A stretch of 64,000 bases of DNA from the NCBI GenBank assembly GCA_965243635.1, contig OZ251574.1, positions 1,116,001 to 1,180,000 of the forward strand, written 5' to 3'. This document shows positions 47,335 to 57,403 of this stretch, in pieces. Source of the DNA: Rs1 sp000416275 (GTDB taxonomy: Bacteria > Pseudomonadota > Gammaproteobacteria > Pseudomonadales > Balneatricaceae). Below the pieces are notes generated by a model. The model saw only the letters and a list, made by a program, of their open reading frames with translations. It was not told the DNA's origin and did no database searches. Positions within the stretch are counted from its first letter, which is position 1. Every line of letters begins with the position of its first letter. Position numbers and translations under genes: made by a program.

Positions 47335-47492
47335 CCTAAATCAGACTTCACTGCACCACATAGCGCAAGCTCTTGATTCAACAGCGGTTAGAAAATTAGC
47401 CGCTGAACCTATGGGTGCCGCTAAGAATTTTCAATTTCACTGTAAAACCAATATCTTACACTCTGTATTCGCTTTGAAGTCACGGGTTCAGG
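47335..47492 (+). repeat. Family A MITE, copy 4
   Basis: 158 bp from CCTAAATCAGACTTCA to GGTTCAGG, flanked by the perfect 5-bp repeat TATTT (47330-47334 and 47493-47497). A 2-bp deletion occurs in the left repeat. The internal frame reads TSLHHIAQALDSTAVRKLAA and remains open. Confidence 0.85.
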
Positions 47493-47647
47493 TATTTGGC
47501 TAAAAAACTAACTAAAGTTAGTATAATTTATCTACTCGGTTGTTTATTATACCTTTAGTTTCATCATGTTAGCTAAATATCAACAGCGCTGGATTCAGTT
47601 GATTTAGAATAGCCTACTTTTTCATCAAAGCTCTAATTGAGAATGAT

Positions 47648-49402
47648 ATGTCTCTAGTTGTATTAGATAAAAATAACCTGATAATGCGCACTTTAACATC
47701 TGTCGTGCTTCCCTCTGTGAACGCGAAACACACTGCCATTACTGCCTGTTTTTTGTGTCCTTTATTCTTTGTGTCTTCACTGCTGCTAAGCCCTTGGGCT
47801 GCTGCAGAAACTGCGCCTGACTCTGGAAGTCTGTTGCAACAACAGGTGCCTACTACACCTTTGGATCGCAGCAAAAATAGATTATTTGACCTACAACCTT
47901 TAAAAAAAGGGCCAGACAGCTGGCCTTTTTATGTCGCTAAGATTGAGATAAAGGGGAATGTGAGCGTGAGTGACGCCGCACTCGCTGATATTATCGGCCC
48001 TTTTCAGCATCGAAAAGTGACGCTCAATGATTTACAGGCACTCTGTCAGGCTATCACCCAGCATTATCGTCAGCAGGGGTATTTGTTTTCACGTGCTGTT
48101 GTGCCCCAGCAAAGGTTAAAGGATGGCAAGTTAATCTTACAAGTGATCGAAGCGCGCTTGGGTGATATCAGTCTTAATAATCAAAGTAGCGCTAACAGCG
48201 AGTTTCTAAATAGTATCTTAGCGAGCTTACCCACTGGTGAAGTGATCAAAAAGGAGCAAATTAATCGGGCGCTGCTGTTACTGCAAGATGTGCCGGGGAT
48301 CACCGTCAACACCGCGATTCGTGCCGGTGCTTCGCTCGGACTATCCGATCTGCGGATTGTGGTTAAAGAGAGCGCGCCAAAACATCAATTAAGTCTGAAT
48401 AACTATGCCAGTCGCTATGTGGATCGCTTACAGGTCAGTGCTCGGCTAAATTATGCCAATTTGTTAGGTCAAGGCGACGCACTCAACTTGTCATTGAACA
48501 CTAATGGTCAAAGGTTGCTACAAGGCGGTCTTCATTACTCCCTAAGTTTGAATGCTAACAGCGATAAATTAGGGGTCAATGTCAATCATTTGGATTATGC
48601 CTTAGGGGGTGATTTAAAGGACTTAGATGCGCGGGGGCAGGCTAGTACTCTCAACGCCTACTGGCAACATAACTGGCTACGTGCTTTGGACGCCAATCTC
48701 TATAGTCAGTGGCAGGTACAGCGTCAAACACTTAATGACTCGCTCAGTGACGGATTTTTTAGAACCAAGCGCCATACTGATACGCTGTCCTTTTCGCTAT
48801 CAGGTGATTTGCGTGACGGCCTAGTCGAGCAAAGCATTAGCAGCGCCAATTTAAGGTTGACGGTCGGTGATCTCAGTTTTGAAAATAGCGCAGCGCAAGC
48901 GCGCGATTTACTCAGTGCCAACAGCGAGGGCTCGTTCAGCAAAATTAACCTTAATCTACAACACCGCCAAGCGCTGCACCCGGCACTTGAGTTATCGGTG
49001 CGTTTAAGCATCCAGCAAGCCCAGTCTAATTTAGATTCTTCTGAAAAATTTAACATTACCGGTCCCTACGGTGTGCGTGCTCATGATGGCGGGGGTGTGT
49101 CGGCAGACAGTGGTTGGTTGGCCAATATTGAGTTGCAGCATCGCTTTGCTAAAACTGAGCAGGGTGGTTTTGCACTGTACGGATTTGTGGATGGCGCCAA
49201 GGTTAAAATAAACCAAGCCGCCTGGTCTAGTGCCGGTGATCAGAACCGTATAAGCCTGGCCGGCGCGGGACTAGGTGTACGCTGGCAGTCTGAAAAAATG
49301 CAGCTCAATACCTTTATAGCGATGCCCATCGGCAATACGCCAGAGCTGTTGAGCGACAGCAAAAAAGGTCTGCTCTGGTTTTCACTAAACAGCAGCTTTT
49401 AG
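47648..49402 (+). CDS. Two-partner secretion outer-membrane transporter (TpsB, ShlB/FhaC family)
   Basis: 584 residues. An N-terminal signal region (a long n-region, then CFLCPLFFVSSLLLSPWAAA) precedes POTRA domains at about residues 95-240 (FYVAKIEIKGNVSVSDAALA and VIEARLGDISL). A 16-strand barrel fills the remainder, ending in the aromatic LLWFSLNSSF typical of outer-membrane barrels. It exports its partner TpsA, encoded at 50148. An IS200-like element now separates the two genes. Confidence 0.9.
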   Translation: MSLVVLDKNNLIMRTLTSVVLPSVNAKHTAITACFLCPLFFVSSLLLSPWAAAETAPDSGSLLQQQVPTTPLDRSKNRLFDLQPLKKGPDSWPFYVAKIEIKGNVSVSDAALADIIGPFQHRKVTLNDLQALCQAITQHYRQQGYLFSRAVVPQQRLKDGKLILQVIEARLGDISLNNQSSANSEFLNSILASLPTGEVIKKEQINRALLLLQDVPGITVNTAIRAGASLGLSDLRIVVKESAPKHQLSLNNYASRYVDRLQVSARLNYANLLGQGDALNLSLNTNGQRLLQGGLHYSLSLNANSDKLGVNVNHLDYALGGDLKDLDARGQASTLNAYWQHNWLRALDANLYSQWQVQRQTLNDSLSDGFFRTKRHTDTLSFSLSGDLRDGLVEQSISSANLRLTVGDLSFENSAAQARDLLSANSEGSFSKINLNLQHRQALHPALELSVRLSIQQAQSNLDSSEKFNITGPYGVRAHDGGGVSADSGWLANIELQHRFAKTEQGGFALYGFVDGAKVKINQAAWSSAGDQNRISLAGAGLGVRWQSEKMQLNTFIAMPIGNTPELLSDSKKGLLWFSLNSSF

Positions 49403-49475
49403 TCAATGAATTAAGCGGCGTTGTTCTCTTTGTGCAGCGCCAATACTAGCATTTATCTTTATTCAAGTTATAAAA

Positions 49476-50099
49476 CCACGTCCTGAGGACGTGGTCATCG
49501 TCGAAAGGCTCTGCCTGTAGACTCTACGCATGGCATTAACTTAAATGGTTATCCCCATAACTGATTAAGGAAAGTACCATGAGTAGATTTGAAAAATTAT
49601 CGCACGTTTTATGGCATTGTGAATACCATATAATTTGGGTACCAAAATATAGATACAGGATTCTTACGGGTGCAGTCAGGCAAGAGGTCTATGATTGTAT
49701 TCAAGTCTATAGCAGTCGATTAAAATGTGAAATTACCGAAATAAACGTGCAACCAGATCATGTTCATTTGCTCATCAAAGTGCCGCCTAAGCAATCCATC
49801 TCAAGTTTGATGGGAGCTTTAAAAGGCAGAACTGCAATTAGAGTGTTTAAGCAGTTTCCGCACTTGAAAAAGCGACCGTATTGGGGCAATCATTTTTGGG
49901 CTAAAGGGTATTGTGTAGATACAGTAGGCTTGGATTCTGAGATGATTAGGAAATATGTCAAGCATCAAGAGAAGCTTGAAAAGCGTCAAGAGCAATTAGA
50001 TTTTTAATAGAATTACGAGATAACCAGCTTGCCTTCTAAGAGGGCAAGCACCGCCCCCTTCTAGGGGGTTAAAGGCAAAACCACCTTCTAAGAAGGTGG
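49476..50099 (+). mobile_element. IS200-type element
   Basis: One tnpA flanked by the end hairpins CCACGTCCTGAGGACGTGG (49476-49494) and CCACCTTCTAAGAAGGTGG (50081-50099), with a further hairpin near 50027-50044 (CTTGCC/GGCAAG). There is no tnpB and there are no terminal inverted repeats, as expected for IS200. It lies between tpsB and tpsA. Confidence 0.85.
49579..50007 (+). CDS. tnpA: IS200 transposase TnpA
   Basis: 142 residues, the usual length. The HUH motif is in QPDHVHLLIKVP, and the catalytic Tyr in EMIRKYVKHQE. Start WHCEYHIIWVPKYRYRIL is typical. The enzyme moves single-stranded DNA by hairpin recognition. The reading frame is intact. Confidence 0.94.
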   Translation: MSRFEKLSHVLWHCEYHIIWVPKYRYRILTGAVRQEVYDCIQVYSSRLKCEITEINVQPDHVHLLIKVPPKQSISSLMGALKGRTAIRVFKQFPHLKKRPYWGNHFWAKGYCVDTVGLDSEMIRKYVKHQEKLEKRQEQLDF

Positions 50100-50147
50100 A
50101 TTATTTACTTAGTACCCGGCAATCACCACCTCTAGGATGACTCTATT

Positions 50148-53100
50148 ATGCAATCAGGTTTAAATCACTATTACCGTCTTATTTGGAATGCTGTGCAGCA
50201 TTGTTGGGTTGTCGTGGGTGAGTTGGGTAAAGGGCGGGGTAAAAAAAGTAAAGGTATCAGTGCTCTTGTAGGTATGGCTATCGCGATCAGTGGTCTCTTG
50301 ATGCCCAATTTATCCTCGGCCGCACCGGTCTTGTCGCAAATACAACAAGGTCAGGGCAGTGTTGATCAACAGGGAGCGATTACCACCATTAATCAACAGA
50401 GCCAGCAGCTGAGTTTAGATTGGCAAAGTTTTAATGTGCAAGCGCATGAACAAGTCAATTTTATTCAGCCTAACAGACAATCGATCGCCATTAACACCAT
50501 TTTAGACAATCAAGGCAGTAAAATTCACGGGCAAATTAACGCTAACGGCCAAGTGTGGCTGGTAAACCCGAATGGGATATTATTTGGTGAGCATGCCCAA
50601 GTGAATGTCGGTGGGATTGTCGCCTCAAGCTTAGCCTTATCTTCAAAGCAGGGTGACACCGCCTTATTTATTAAAGATGTAGACAGTACACTGATCCAAA
50701 ATGATGGTTACATCCAGACTAGCAGTGGCGGTTACATCGCCTTAATCGGTGCACAAGTGCGCAATACCGGCACCCTTGTTAGTGAGGGCGGTAATATTAG
50801 CTTAGCGGCGGGCAGTACCGTGAATCTGACGTTTGCCGGTGAAGCGTTGTTGAGCCTCGATATTCAACAAAGTACTCTCGATAACTTAGTAGATAACCGG
50901 GGATTGATCCGAGCCCAAGGTGGCCGGGTGCTGATGAATGCCGGGGCAAAAGACAGTCTGTTAGCCAGTGTGGTGAATAATCAAGGAGTGATTGAAGCTC
51001 GTGGTGTCGTTGAGCAAAACGGTGAAATCATCTTGCTGTCAGGTATGACAGCCGGTACTACCTATGTGGATGGCACCTTGGATGCCAGTGCCAAAGTTGA
51101 TGCCGCAGACGGTGGTTTTATTGAAACCAGTGGGCATAAAGTCAAAGTGGCCGCTAGTACAGTAATCACCACGCAGTCGGTCAATAAAAGCGGCTTGTGG
51201 TTAATTGATCCAGAGGACTTTACTGTCGCTGCTACGGGTGGAGATATGGATATTGTTACGTTAGAGGGGTATTTAAGTGGTGGCAATTGGAAAGTAGAGA
51301 CAGAGAGCACTGGCACGGGTAACGGTGATATTTTTATTAATGATGCCGTCAGCTGGAATGCCAATACTACCTTGACCCTCAGTGCTTATCGCAATATTGA
51401 AATTAATGCATCTATTACGGCTACAGGCGCCAATGGCAAAGTGGATTTAAAATATGGGCAAGGGGCTGTGGCTTCAGGTAATACCGCCAGCTACAGCATC
51501 GACACGGCCAACAATGCCCAAGTTAATTTGCAGCAGGGCCTCAACTTCAGCACCACCTTGGGCTTCGATGGGGTGCAGATAGATCATACTGTGATCACTA
51601 GCTTGGGTGCGCAAGGCAGTACCACCGGCACTGATTTGCAAGGTATGAGAGGGGGTTTTGCAGGACACTATGTGTTAGGCGCCAACATTGACGCTAGTGG
51701 CACGGTACTCTGGAATGGCGGCAAAGGTTTTGCAGCGGTTGGGGGTTCTACCAATCAATTTAGTGGCTCTTTAGATGGACTGGGCCACAGCATTGATCAG
51801 CTATTTATTGACAAACCCAATGCAGATTATCAGGGTTTGATTGGTAAATCATCGCTTAACTCAAGGGTCAGTAATATAGCGTTGACCTCCGTTGATATAA
51901 CCGCCAAACATAACGTCGGCGGCTTAATTGGTGACTCGCGTAGTATGGTTAACAACAGCTCAGTAACAGGGGTTATTTCAGGAAATTCTCAAGTCGGTGG
52001 TCTGATTGGCATTGCGGATCAGGGCAGTGTCAATAATAGCTATACGGCAGTGGTTGTTGATGCTGTCGGTGACTCTACAGGCGGTTTAATTGGTAGCAGC
52101 GGTGTTGAAGTCAGTAACAGTTATGCAACGGGAGCTGTTGACGGAGGTAGTGGGAGGTGGACCGGGGGGTTAATCGGTAATGGCGCAGGTAATGTCAGTC
52201 ATAGTTACGCAACTGGCGCTGTTGATGGACGTGAATGGGTTGGCGGCCTAATAGGTCTGTTATCATCTGCCAAGACAGTCAATAATAGCTATGCAGCTGG
52301 AGCTGTTGAAGGGTTTGGCCTAGTGGGCGGTTTAATTGGTTTTGTGGCCGTTGGTAATGTCAGCAATAGCTATGCAACAGGGTCTGTTTCGGCGGTTAAT
52401 ATTGCAGTTGGCGGCTTAATCGGTCGCTTGGATCATGGTAGTGTTAGTACTAGCTACGCTACTGGGCTTGTTTCAGGAACTTCGACTTTTAATCCTGTGG
52501 ATAACGGTTTAATAGGTTATATCTCTGCAGCCTTAGGCAATATCAACACTGTTAGCGACAGCTTCTGGAACAAGGATACCAGCGGGCAAATAGGTAGCGC
52601 AGGGGCGGGTGCAACTGTCGTCGGTAAAACCAGTACTGAAATGCAGCAGTCAGCCACCTTTAGCGCATGGGATACCAGTACTTGGCGTATTTACGAGGGT
52701 AGTACCACGCCTTTGTTAAAAAGTTTTTTGACCGCCTACAGTGACGTAATTGATCCGCTAACCACGCAATATGATGGTAGCAACTTAGTGACGCTGACGG
52801 ATCATCTCTATGCTAACACTTTGTCTGCGGATGCGGGCATTTATGCGGTGAGTGTATTTTCAGACCAACAGGGCTTTGATCTAAGTAATGAATCAGCGAT
52901 GATCACCATAGCGCCTAAAAGTATTTCCCTAAGTGCGACGCGTGTATACGATGGCACCACTGATTTGTCTTTAAGCTTATTAAGCACGGATGATCTGGTC
53001 GGCAGCGATAGCCTTAATTACAGTGGGTTGGTTAACCTTGCGGCAAAAGATGCCGGAACACAAACGATCATTATCGATGCATTAATGTTAAACAATAGTA

Positions 53101-53324
53101 ACTACCAGCTGGCTGGTCCACATTTAGCGACGATCAACCCTATGAGTACACCGTCAAGCTCTGTCCAGAGCCAAGTATCTAACATTAGCGCAGCACTTTT
53201 AAATGCAAATTTCTCTACTTTGAATGAGAAGTTTTCTGATGCTCTAATTACTGATCAGTTGAGCGGTGACGATGATATTAATGCCCAAGATAAATTAATT
53301 AACAGTGCCGCGCTTGGTCGTTGA
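50148..53324 (+). CDS. Two-partner secretion exoprotein (TpsA), filamentous-hemagglutinin-like adhesin
   Basis: 1058 residues. An extended signal region (YYRLIWNAVQHCWVVVGELG, then GISALVGMAIAIS) is followed by the TPS secretion domain at about 60-300, with the hallmark NPNGILFGEHAQVNVGG. Residues 590-780 hold repeated GLUG-type units (VGGLIG and NSYATGAV, about eight). A YDG-type domain comes at about 880-1000 (ATRVYDGTTDLSL). It is probably a surface adhesin; no toxin domain is visible. The end abuts a decayed transposase, so the C-terminus may have been altered. Confidence 0.9.
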   Translation: MQSGLNHYYRLIWNAVQHCWVVVGELGKGRGKKSKGISALVGMAIAISGLLMPNLSSAAPVLSQIQQGQGSVDQQGAITTINQQSQQLSLDWQSFNVQAHEQVNFIQPNRQSIAINTILDNQGSKIHGQINANGQVWLVNPNGILFGEHAQVNVGGIVASSLALSSKQGDTALFIKDVDSTLIQNDGYIQTSSGGYIALIGAQVRNTGTLVSEGGNISLAAGSTVNLTFAGEALLSLDIQQSTLDNLVDNRGLIRAQGGRVLMNAGAKDSLLASVVNNQGVIEARGVVEQNGEIILLSGMTAGTTYVDGTLDASAKVDAADGGFIETSGHKVKVAASTVITTQSVNKSGLWLIDPEDFTVAATGGDMDIVTLEGYLSGGNWKVETESTGTGNGDIFINDAVSWNANTTLTLSAYRNIEINASITATGANGKVDLKYGQGAVASGNTASYSIDTANNAQVNLQQGLNFSTTLGFDGVQIDHTVITSLGAQGSTTGTDLQGMRGGFAGHYVLGANIDASGTVLWNGGKGFAAVGGSTNQFSGSLDGLGHSIDQLFIDKPNADYQGLIGKSSLNSRVSNIALTSVDITAKHNVGGLIGDSRSMVNNSSVTGVISGNSQVGGLIGIADQGSVNNSYTAVVVDAVGDSTGGLIGSSGVEVSNSYATGAVDGGSGRWTGGLIGNGAGNVSHSYATGAVDGREWVGGLIGLLSSAKTVNNSYAAGAVEGFGLVGGLIGFVAVGNVSNSYATGSVSAVNIAVGGLIGRLDHGSVSTSYATGLVSGTSTFNPVDNGLIGYISAALGNINTVSDSFWNKDTSGQIGSAGAGATVVGKTSTEMQQSATFSAWDTSTWRIYEGSTTPLLKSFLTAYSDVIDPLTTQYDGSNLVTLTDHLYANTLSADAGIYAVSVFSDQQGFDLSNESAMITIAPKSISLSATRVYDGTTDLSLSLLSTDDLVGSDSLNYSGLVNLAAKDAGTQTIIIDALMLNNSNYQLAGPHLATINPMSTPSSSVQSQVSNISAALLNANFSTLNEKFSDALITDQLSGDDDINAQDKLINSAALGR

Positions 53325-53332
53325 GAGAGGAA

Positions 53333-53610
53333 TAAAAAGTAATCTCACTCCAAAGTAAAGCTGTTAGATGTATAGATAATCCAATTTAGGGAGTCTTCTA
53401 TGTGAATGGGAGATTGTATAACTTGTGCCGAGAGCAGCGGTTTTTCTGCAAAAAACACTCGTTATACTACTTTTTGTCTAGAGTGCTGATAAGGGGGGGG
53501 ATTGAACCACTCCACAAAATTTTAAACACCTACGTCAGTGAATGCTATATCGCCGGGTTGAAATGGATACTGTTTTTTGTGTCGATGCCATTACGAGACC
53601 TTTGTATTTA
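53333..53610 (+). pseudogene. Decayed Y1-type transposase
   Basis: Recognisable in pieces against 33209-33520: GATAATCCAATTTAGGGA, GTGCCGAGAGCAGCGG, GTCTAGAGTGCTGA, and TGTTTTTTGTGTCGATGCC. Several stops and indels make it non-functional. It starts 8 bp after the tpsA stop. Confidence 0.75.
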
Positions 53611-53654
53611 AATTTTTTTTTGAAGGGGTAGTAAAACCTAAAATGTTTCTTGAT

Positions 53655-53814
53655 CCTGAATCCGTGACTTCAAAGTGAATACAGAGTGTAAGATATTGGT
53701 TTTACGGTGGAATTGAAAAATCTTAGCTGCACCCGTAGGTTCAGCGGGCATTTTTCTAACCGCTGTAGAATCAAGAGCTTGCGCTATGTGGTGCAGTGAA
53801 GTCACTGATTCAGG
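53655..53814 (-). repeat. Family A MITE, copy 5, inverted
   Basis: 160 bp from CCTGAATCCGTGACTTCA to its inverse TGAAGTCACTGATTCAGG. It is flanked by the perfect 5-bp repeat TTGAT (53650-53654 and 53815-53819). The internal frame, read on the minus strand, is open (TSLHHIAQALDSTAVRKMPA). Confidence 0.9.
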
Positions 53815-54294
53815 TTGATTACAATTGTGTTGAAAATAGAGCAATCATCACTGTTATGGTCGACACTATTTAGGTGAGCAAAAGTAGTATCTCACTACAG
53901 TCAAAAAATTAAACAGCTTTGTTGTTTTTGGTCTAACCTTTAAGTTCAATTGGCTTAAGTAGTTTCCGTGAGGGTGATTAGTTTTTTTTGCCAATAAAAC
54001 GATTGCCTGATTACCCATGAAACTCAGTCGATTTTTAAAAAAATTAAATTTTAATAGTATAATCAATACGTTAAAATGTTTTATGAAGCGCAGTCAGTAT
54101 GCAAGCTCATTATCTTACAAAAGTATTTTTTGCTAAGTTCATTGCCATAATTAGGTAGGGGATTTGGCCTAAATATAGCTGTTAAGTGACGGGTAATCAG
54201 TAACGAATATATTTCTTAATTGTTACAGCTGGCTAAAAAGCTGTTGGACCTGCACCTAAGTAAAGTGTCGCCAGCAGAAAAAAACAAACAGGCT

Positions 54295-54503
54295 GAGACC
54301 TTTGCATAACGTTGCGAGCGAAGATAAGACAAGACAAGGAAAAAACCGGCGAGATAGCGGAGTCAGTGTGCCCCCTCACTTTGGGTACAGTGTGCCCTTC
54401 TTTATGGGTATTACTGGTGTAAATGAGCATATTAAGCCGTTTTGTAATGCCGTATTACCGAGCGCAGTTATCATACCTTCTGGGTAAGTTATGCAAAGAT
54501 TTC
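54295..54503 (+). repeat. Family B MITE, copy 3
   Basis: 209 bp from GAGACCTTTGCATAAC to GTTATGCAAAGATTTC. It is flanked by the perfect 5-bp repeat AGGCT (54290-54294 and 54504-54508). An extra 14 bp near the right end interrupts the repeat region. Confidence 0.88.
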
Positions 54504-54555
54504 AGGCTAATTTATATTAGCTTGATTGTTAAGGTAACCTCGGACCAGCATGCAC

Positions 54556-54584
54556 AGAAACTCTTAGGCATGTCCAGAGTTTCT
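54556..54584. terminator. Stem-loop upstream of the pilin operon
   Basis: AGAAACTCT pairs with AGAGTTTCT over 9 bp around an 11-base loop. No strong T-run follows, so the function is uncertain. Confidence 0.35.
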
Positions 54585-54971
54585 CTAATAAGTGCCATAT
54601 AAATGACTCCTTATAATAGGTCTGTATGTCTTGTGAGCTATTATCAGCAATTAATCATAATAGGCGCAATAAAAGTGCGATAAATTTAAATAATTAAGTT
54701 AAAATTAAGCTGATTGTTTTAACAATAAATTGAAATTGGCTAATTTTTATAAATGGTAGCGGAGTTCAAAGTAACCAGGCTTGATGAATTGTGCTCATAA
54801 CCTTGGCTTTGGTGATTGCTAGCTAGCCAAAATTAGCAATTCTTAGAAAACGTCAAAACAAGTCACACTAGCGCATAGGGAGGGTACGAGACATGTTCCG
54901 AAATTCCCTAGCACCAAGCCGGAGTAGGTGTGACTGGCTTATCCATGAACTTGAGAGTATTGATCTGATTT

Positions 54972-55517
54972 ATGCAAAAAGGATTTAGTTTAGTAGAATT
55001 GATGATCGCTGTTAGCGTGACATTGCTGCTCATCACTGTCGCTATCCCCAGTTTCGAAACTAGTGTGTTGGGGGTACGCGGCAGTTCGCTGGCAGATAAG
55101 TTGATTTCAAGTATCCACATGGTACGCAGCGAAGCTATTTCTCGAAATTCAAGAGTCACTCTCTGTGCCAGTGTCGATGGTGAAAGCTGCGATGATACTG
55201 CCGTCAACTGGAGTCGAGGATGGATAGCTACTTGGTACAACCCCGAGCTAGCTAAAACTGAAGTGATTCGCTACTGGAAGGTATCCTCTCAAGGGGCAAG
55301 AGTGCAGTTGGGAGGGGTAAATAGCCACCAACTCATTTATAAAGCTAATGGAGAGGCTTTTTTAAGTGCCGACGGTAGCGCCGAATTAGTGCCTCCTATA
55401 GCCATTGGCTTTAGAACACAAATTGATGGCTGTGTAGATTTTGAGTACAAGCACGCAAGGACCATTCAAATAACCCCGTTTGGAACAGTCACTGTTGAGA
55501 AAGAAAAATGTATATGA
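54972..55517 (+). CDS. fimT: Minor pilin FimT/FimU-type (GspH family)
   Basis: 181 residues. The prepilin leader MQKG and then FSLVELMIAVSVTLLLITVAIPSF gives the type III signal, cleaved after Gly with Glu5 conserved. The C-terminal GspH domain carries Cys pairs (LCASVDGESC and DGC-KEKC). It is first of a cluster whose products form the priming complex at the pilus tip. It overlaps pilV by 10 bp. Confidence 0.88.
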   Translation: MQKGFSLVELMIAVSVTLLLITVAIPSFETSVLGVRGSSLADKLISSIHMVRSEAISRNSRVTLCASVDGESCDDTAVNWSRGWIATWYNPELAKTEVIRYWKVSSQGARVQLGGVNSHQLIYKANGEAFLSADGSAELVPPIAIGFRTQIDGCVDFEYKHARTIQITPFGTVTVEKEKCI

Positions 55518-55987
55518 GGCGTCAACAAGGTAGCAGCTTGATCGAGGTACTAGTTACCATTCTGATTGTCTCGGTGGGGTTATTGGGTATGGCGAATGTC
55601 CAATTAGCTGCAATGGCCTTAAATCAAAATGCTTATCAACGTTTGCAAGCGGTTAATTTAGCCCATGAAATTGCTGATAGTCTGTTTGTAAATAGTACTC
55701 AGGCAGTCGCTGAATATTATACATTACAGCTAAATGGAAATGGCAACGCGCCTGCGGGAAGTGTGGCCGCCGAGGATATTGCACACTGGATCGCACAGGC
55801 TGTTCGCAAATTACCTAGTGGCAGGGTGGTTATAAGTCGTCCGCAGGTCATGGGAATTGCGGCCAATGTAAAAGTTTATACTATTACTATTTGCTGGCTG
55901 GAAAAAAATGCTGATATAGCGATGCCAAACACTTGCGGTGCCAATGATCGTGCGATGTTCAGCTTTAGCGCGAGTAGTCGAATATGA
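55508..55987 (+). CDS. pilV: Minor pilin PilV
   Basis: 159 residues. The leader MYMRRQQG is followed by SSLIEVLVTILIVSVGLLGMA, the PilV-type N-terminal helix with Glu5. Positions fit the Pseudomonas order after fimT. Cys in TICWLE and NTCGAND probably pair. It overlaps pilW by 4 bp. Confidence 0.88.
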   Translation: MYMRRQQGSSLIEVLVTILIVSVGLLGMANVQLAAMALNQNAYQRLQAVNLAHEIADSLFVNSTQAVAEYYTLQLNGNGNAPAGSVAAEDIAHWIAQAVRKLPSGRVVISRPQVMGIAANVKVYTITICWLEKNADIAMPNTCGANDRAMFSFSASSRI

Positions 55988-56820
55988 TATCGTTGACAGC
56001 TAGAAATAGATTAATTGCTAAGAAAACAACACCTCAGCTTGGATTCTCTCTAATAGAGTTGATGATAGCAATGACCTTAGGGGCATTTGTTATTGGGGGG
56101 ATTATCAGCGTCTTTATTACCTCCGGGCAAAGCTACAGATTGCAGCAGGCAATCAGTCAAGTGCAAGACAAAGGACGGTTTTCTGTCAAAAAGTTGCGTG
56201 AGGGAATACAAACTGCAGGCTTTAAATTAGATTACAACACTGTGGCGATTAAAGAAATTGTCGGCGGAGTTGATGAATGTACTATTGATGCGACAGTCAA
56301 AATTCTTGAAGTGTATTGGTACTATATCGATCCTGAATTAGATCAGAGTAAAGACAGTGAAATGCGCTATTGTTTTTATTTGCGAGGCGATAAAAAGTTA
56401 GTTAGAAGAAGAATTTCTGGACCGGCAGATAAAAAACCAGGGACAAGTGTTGCAGAAGATGAATTTGTTATTCTCGCCGACGTACACCACTTAGATTTCA
56501 GCTTCGCCGTTGATCTGGATGGGGTAGAAGGTATCGATATAGTACCGCCAAATAGTACTTATATGACTGCAGATAAATTGCAAGTAGGCACTGGTAGCAC
56601 TGCTGCTACCACTGCTACCTGGCAAAAAGTGCGCGCGGTGCGAATTAATATAATTGTCGCCAGTGATATACCCAATGTCACTGATGATCCTCAAACTTTA
56701 ATAGTGCCATTTTGGGTGGAGGATGAAAACGGCATAAAGAGGCGGCAATTTCAGGCGCCAGACAAGCGCTTATACCAGGAGTATAGCGCGACTATTGCCT
56801 TGAGGAATCGTAAACATTGA
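55984..56820 (+). CDS. pilW: Minor pilin PilW
   Basis: 278 residues. A longer-than-usual leader (about 20 residues, ending QLG) precedes FSLIELMIAMTLGAFVIGGII. The globular domain has VDECTID and MRYCFYLRGD Cys. Length matches PilW. It overlaps pilX by 4 bp. Confidence 0.88.
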   Translation: MISLTARNRLIAKKTTPQLGFSLIELMIAMTLGAFVIGGIISVFITSGQSYRLQQAISQVQDKGRFSVKKLREGIQTAGFKLDYNTVAIKEIVGGVDECTIDATVKILEVYWYYIDPELDQSKDSEMRYCFYLRGDKKLVRRRISGPADKKPGTSVAEDEFVILADVHHLDFSFAVDLDGVEGIDIVPPNSTYMTADKLQVGTGSTAATTATWQKVRAVRINIIVASDIPNVTDDPQTLIVPFWVEDENGIKRRQFQAPDKRLYQEYSATIALRNRKH

Positions 56821-57350
56821 ATAAATCAGCTATCAAGTCAGCTATCAAGTCACCTATAAAATCAGCGCAAATTGGCGTGGCCTTAATCATAGGGCTGATC
56901 TTTTTATTGCTGATGTCGATGATGGGGCTTGCAGCGATGCAAAGTGTCACCATTCAAGAGCGAATTGGCGGTAACAGCATAGACAACTACCGTGCTTTTC
57001 AAGGCGCAGAAGTTGCATTGGCGGGGGCCGAACAAGCGACAGAGAGAGCAAATTTTAAAGCCGGATATGTAAGGGATGTTCCGCCGGCGGGTAGCTTAAA
57101 GTTAATGACAGATTCAGAGCTGTTAGATCCCGCTAATTGGGTGTGTAACGACCTTAGTTTAAATACTGGAATAGATGACGATGAACGTAAATTATGTGTG
57201 CAAAATGCTGACTATAAAGAACCTAATGCATCTAATAATCCAATGGTGAAATACGAAAAAATTGGCAGTGCAGAATTTAGAATTACGGTGTGGGCTCAAG
57301 GTGAAGGACGCTCAAAAGTGATGTTGCAATCTTTTTATATTAAAAATTAA
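56817..57350 (+). CDS. pilX: Minor pilin PilX
   Basis: 177 residues from a TTG start that overlaps the pilW stop. The N-terminus has a threefold short repeat (AIKSAIKSPIKSA) before QIGVALIIGLIFLLLMSMMGLAA. PilX proteins have QxGxAL there and AMQ-SVTIQERIGGN after the helix; both are present. It should form part of the PilVWXY1 complex. Confidence 0.85.
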   Translation: MNKSAIKSAIKSPIKSAQIGVALIIGLIFLLLMSMMGLAAMQSVTIQERIGGNSIDNYRAFQGAEVALAGAEQATERANFKAGYVRDVPPAGSLKLMTDSELLDPANWVCNDLSLNTGIDDDERKLCVQNADYKEPNASNNPMVKYEKIGSAEFRITVWAQGEGRSKVMLQSFYIKN

Positions 57351-57403
57351 TACAAATTAAAGATGCAATATATGGAATGTATAGAAATATTGGAAGTACT
57401 AAA

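Larger units (their letters stand above)
47081..47647. other. Intergenic region between antiporter and tps genes
   Basis: 567 bp. It holds the stem-loop at 47085-47110, a family A MITE (47335-47492) and AT-rich sequence before tpsB. No gene. Confidence 0.55.
53325..54971. other. 1.65 kb region of relics between tpsA and the pilin operon
   Basis: No functional gene. It holds a decayed Y1-type transposase (53333-53610), an inverted family A MITE (53655-53814), a family B MITE (54295-54503) and a stem-loop (54556-54584). AT-rich sequence fills the remainder and should include the fimT promoter. Confidence 0.65.

Noticed and set aside
50148..53324. TpsA as a contact-dependent inhibition toxin (CdiA)
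   Set aside because: There is no VENN-type pretoxin motif, no C-terminal toxin domain, and no immunity gene downstream.
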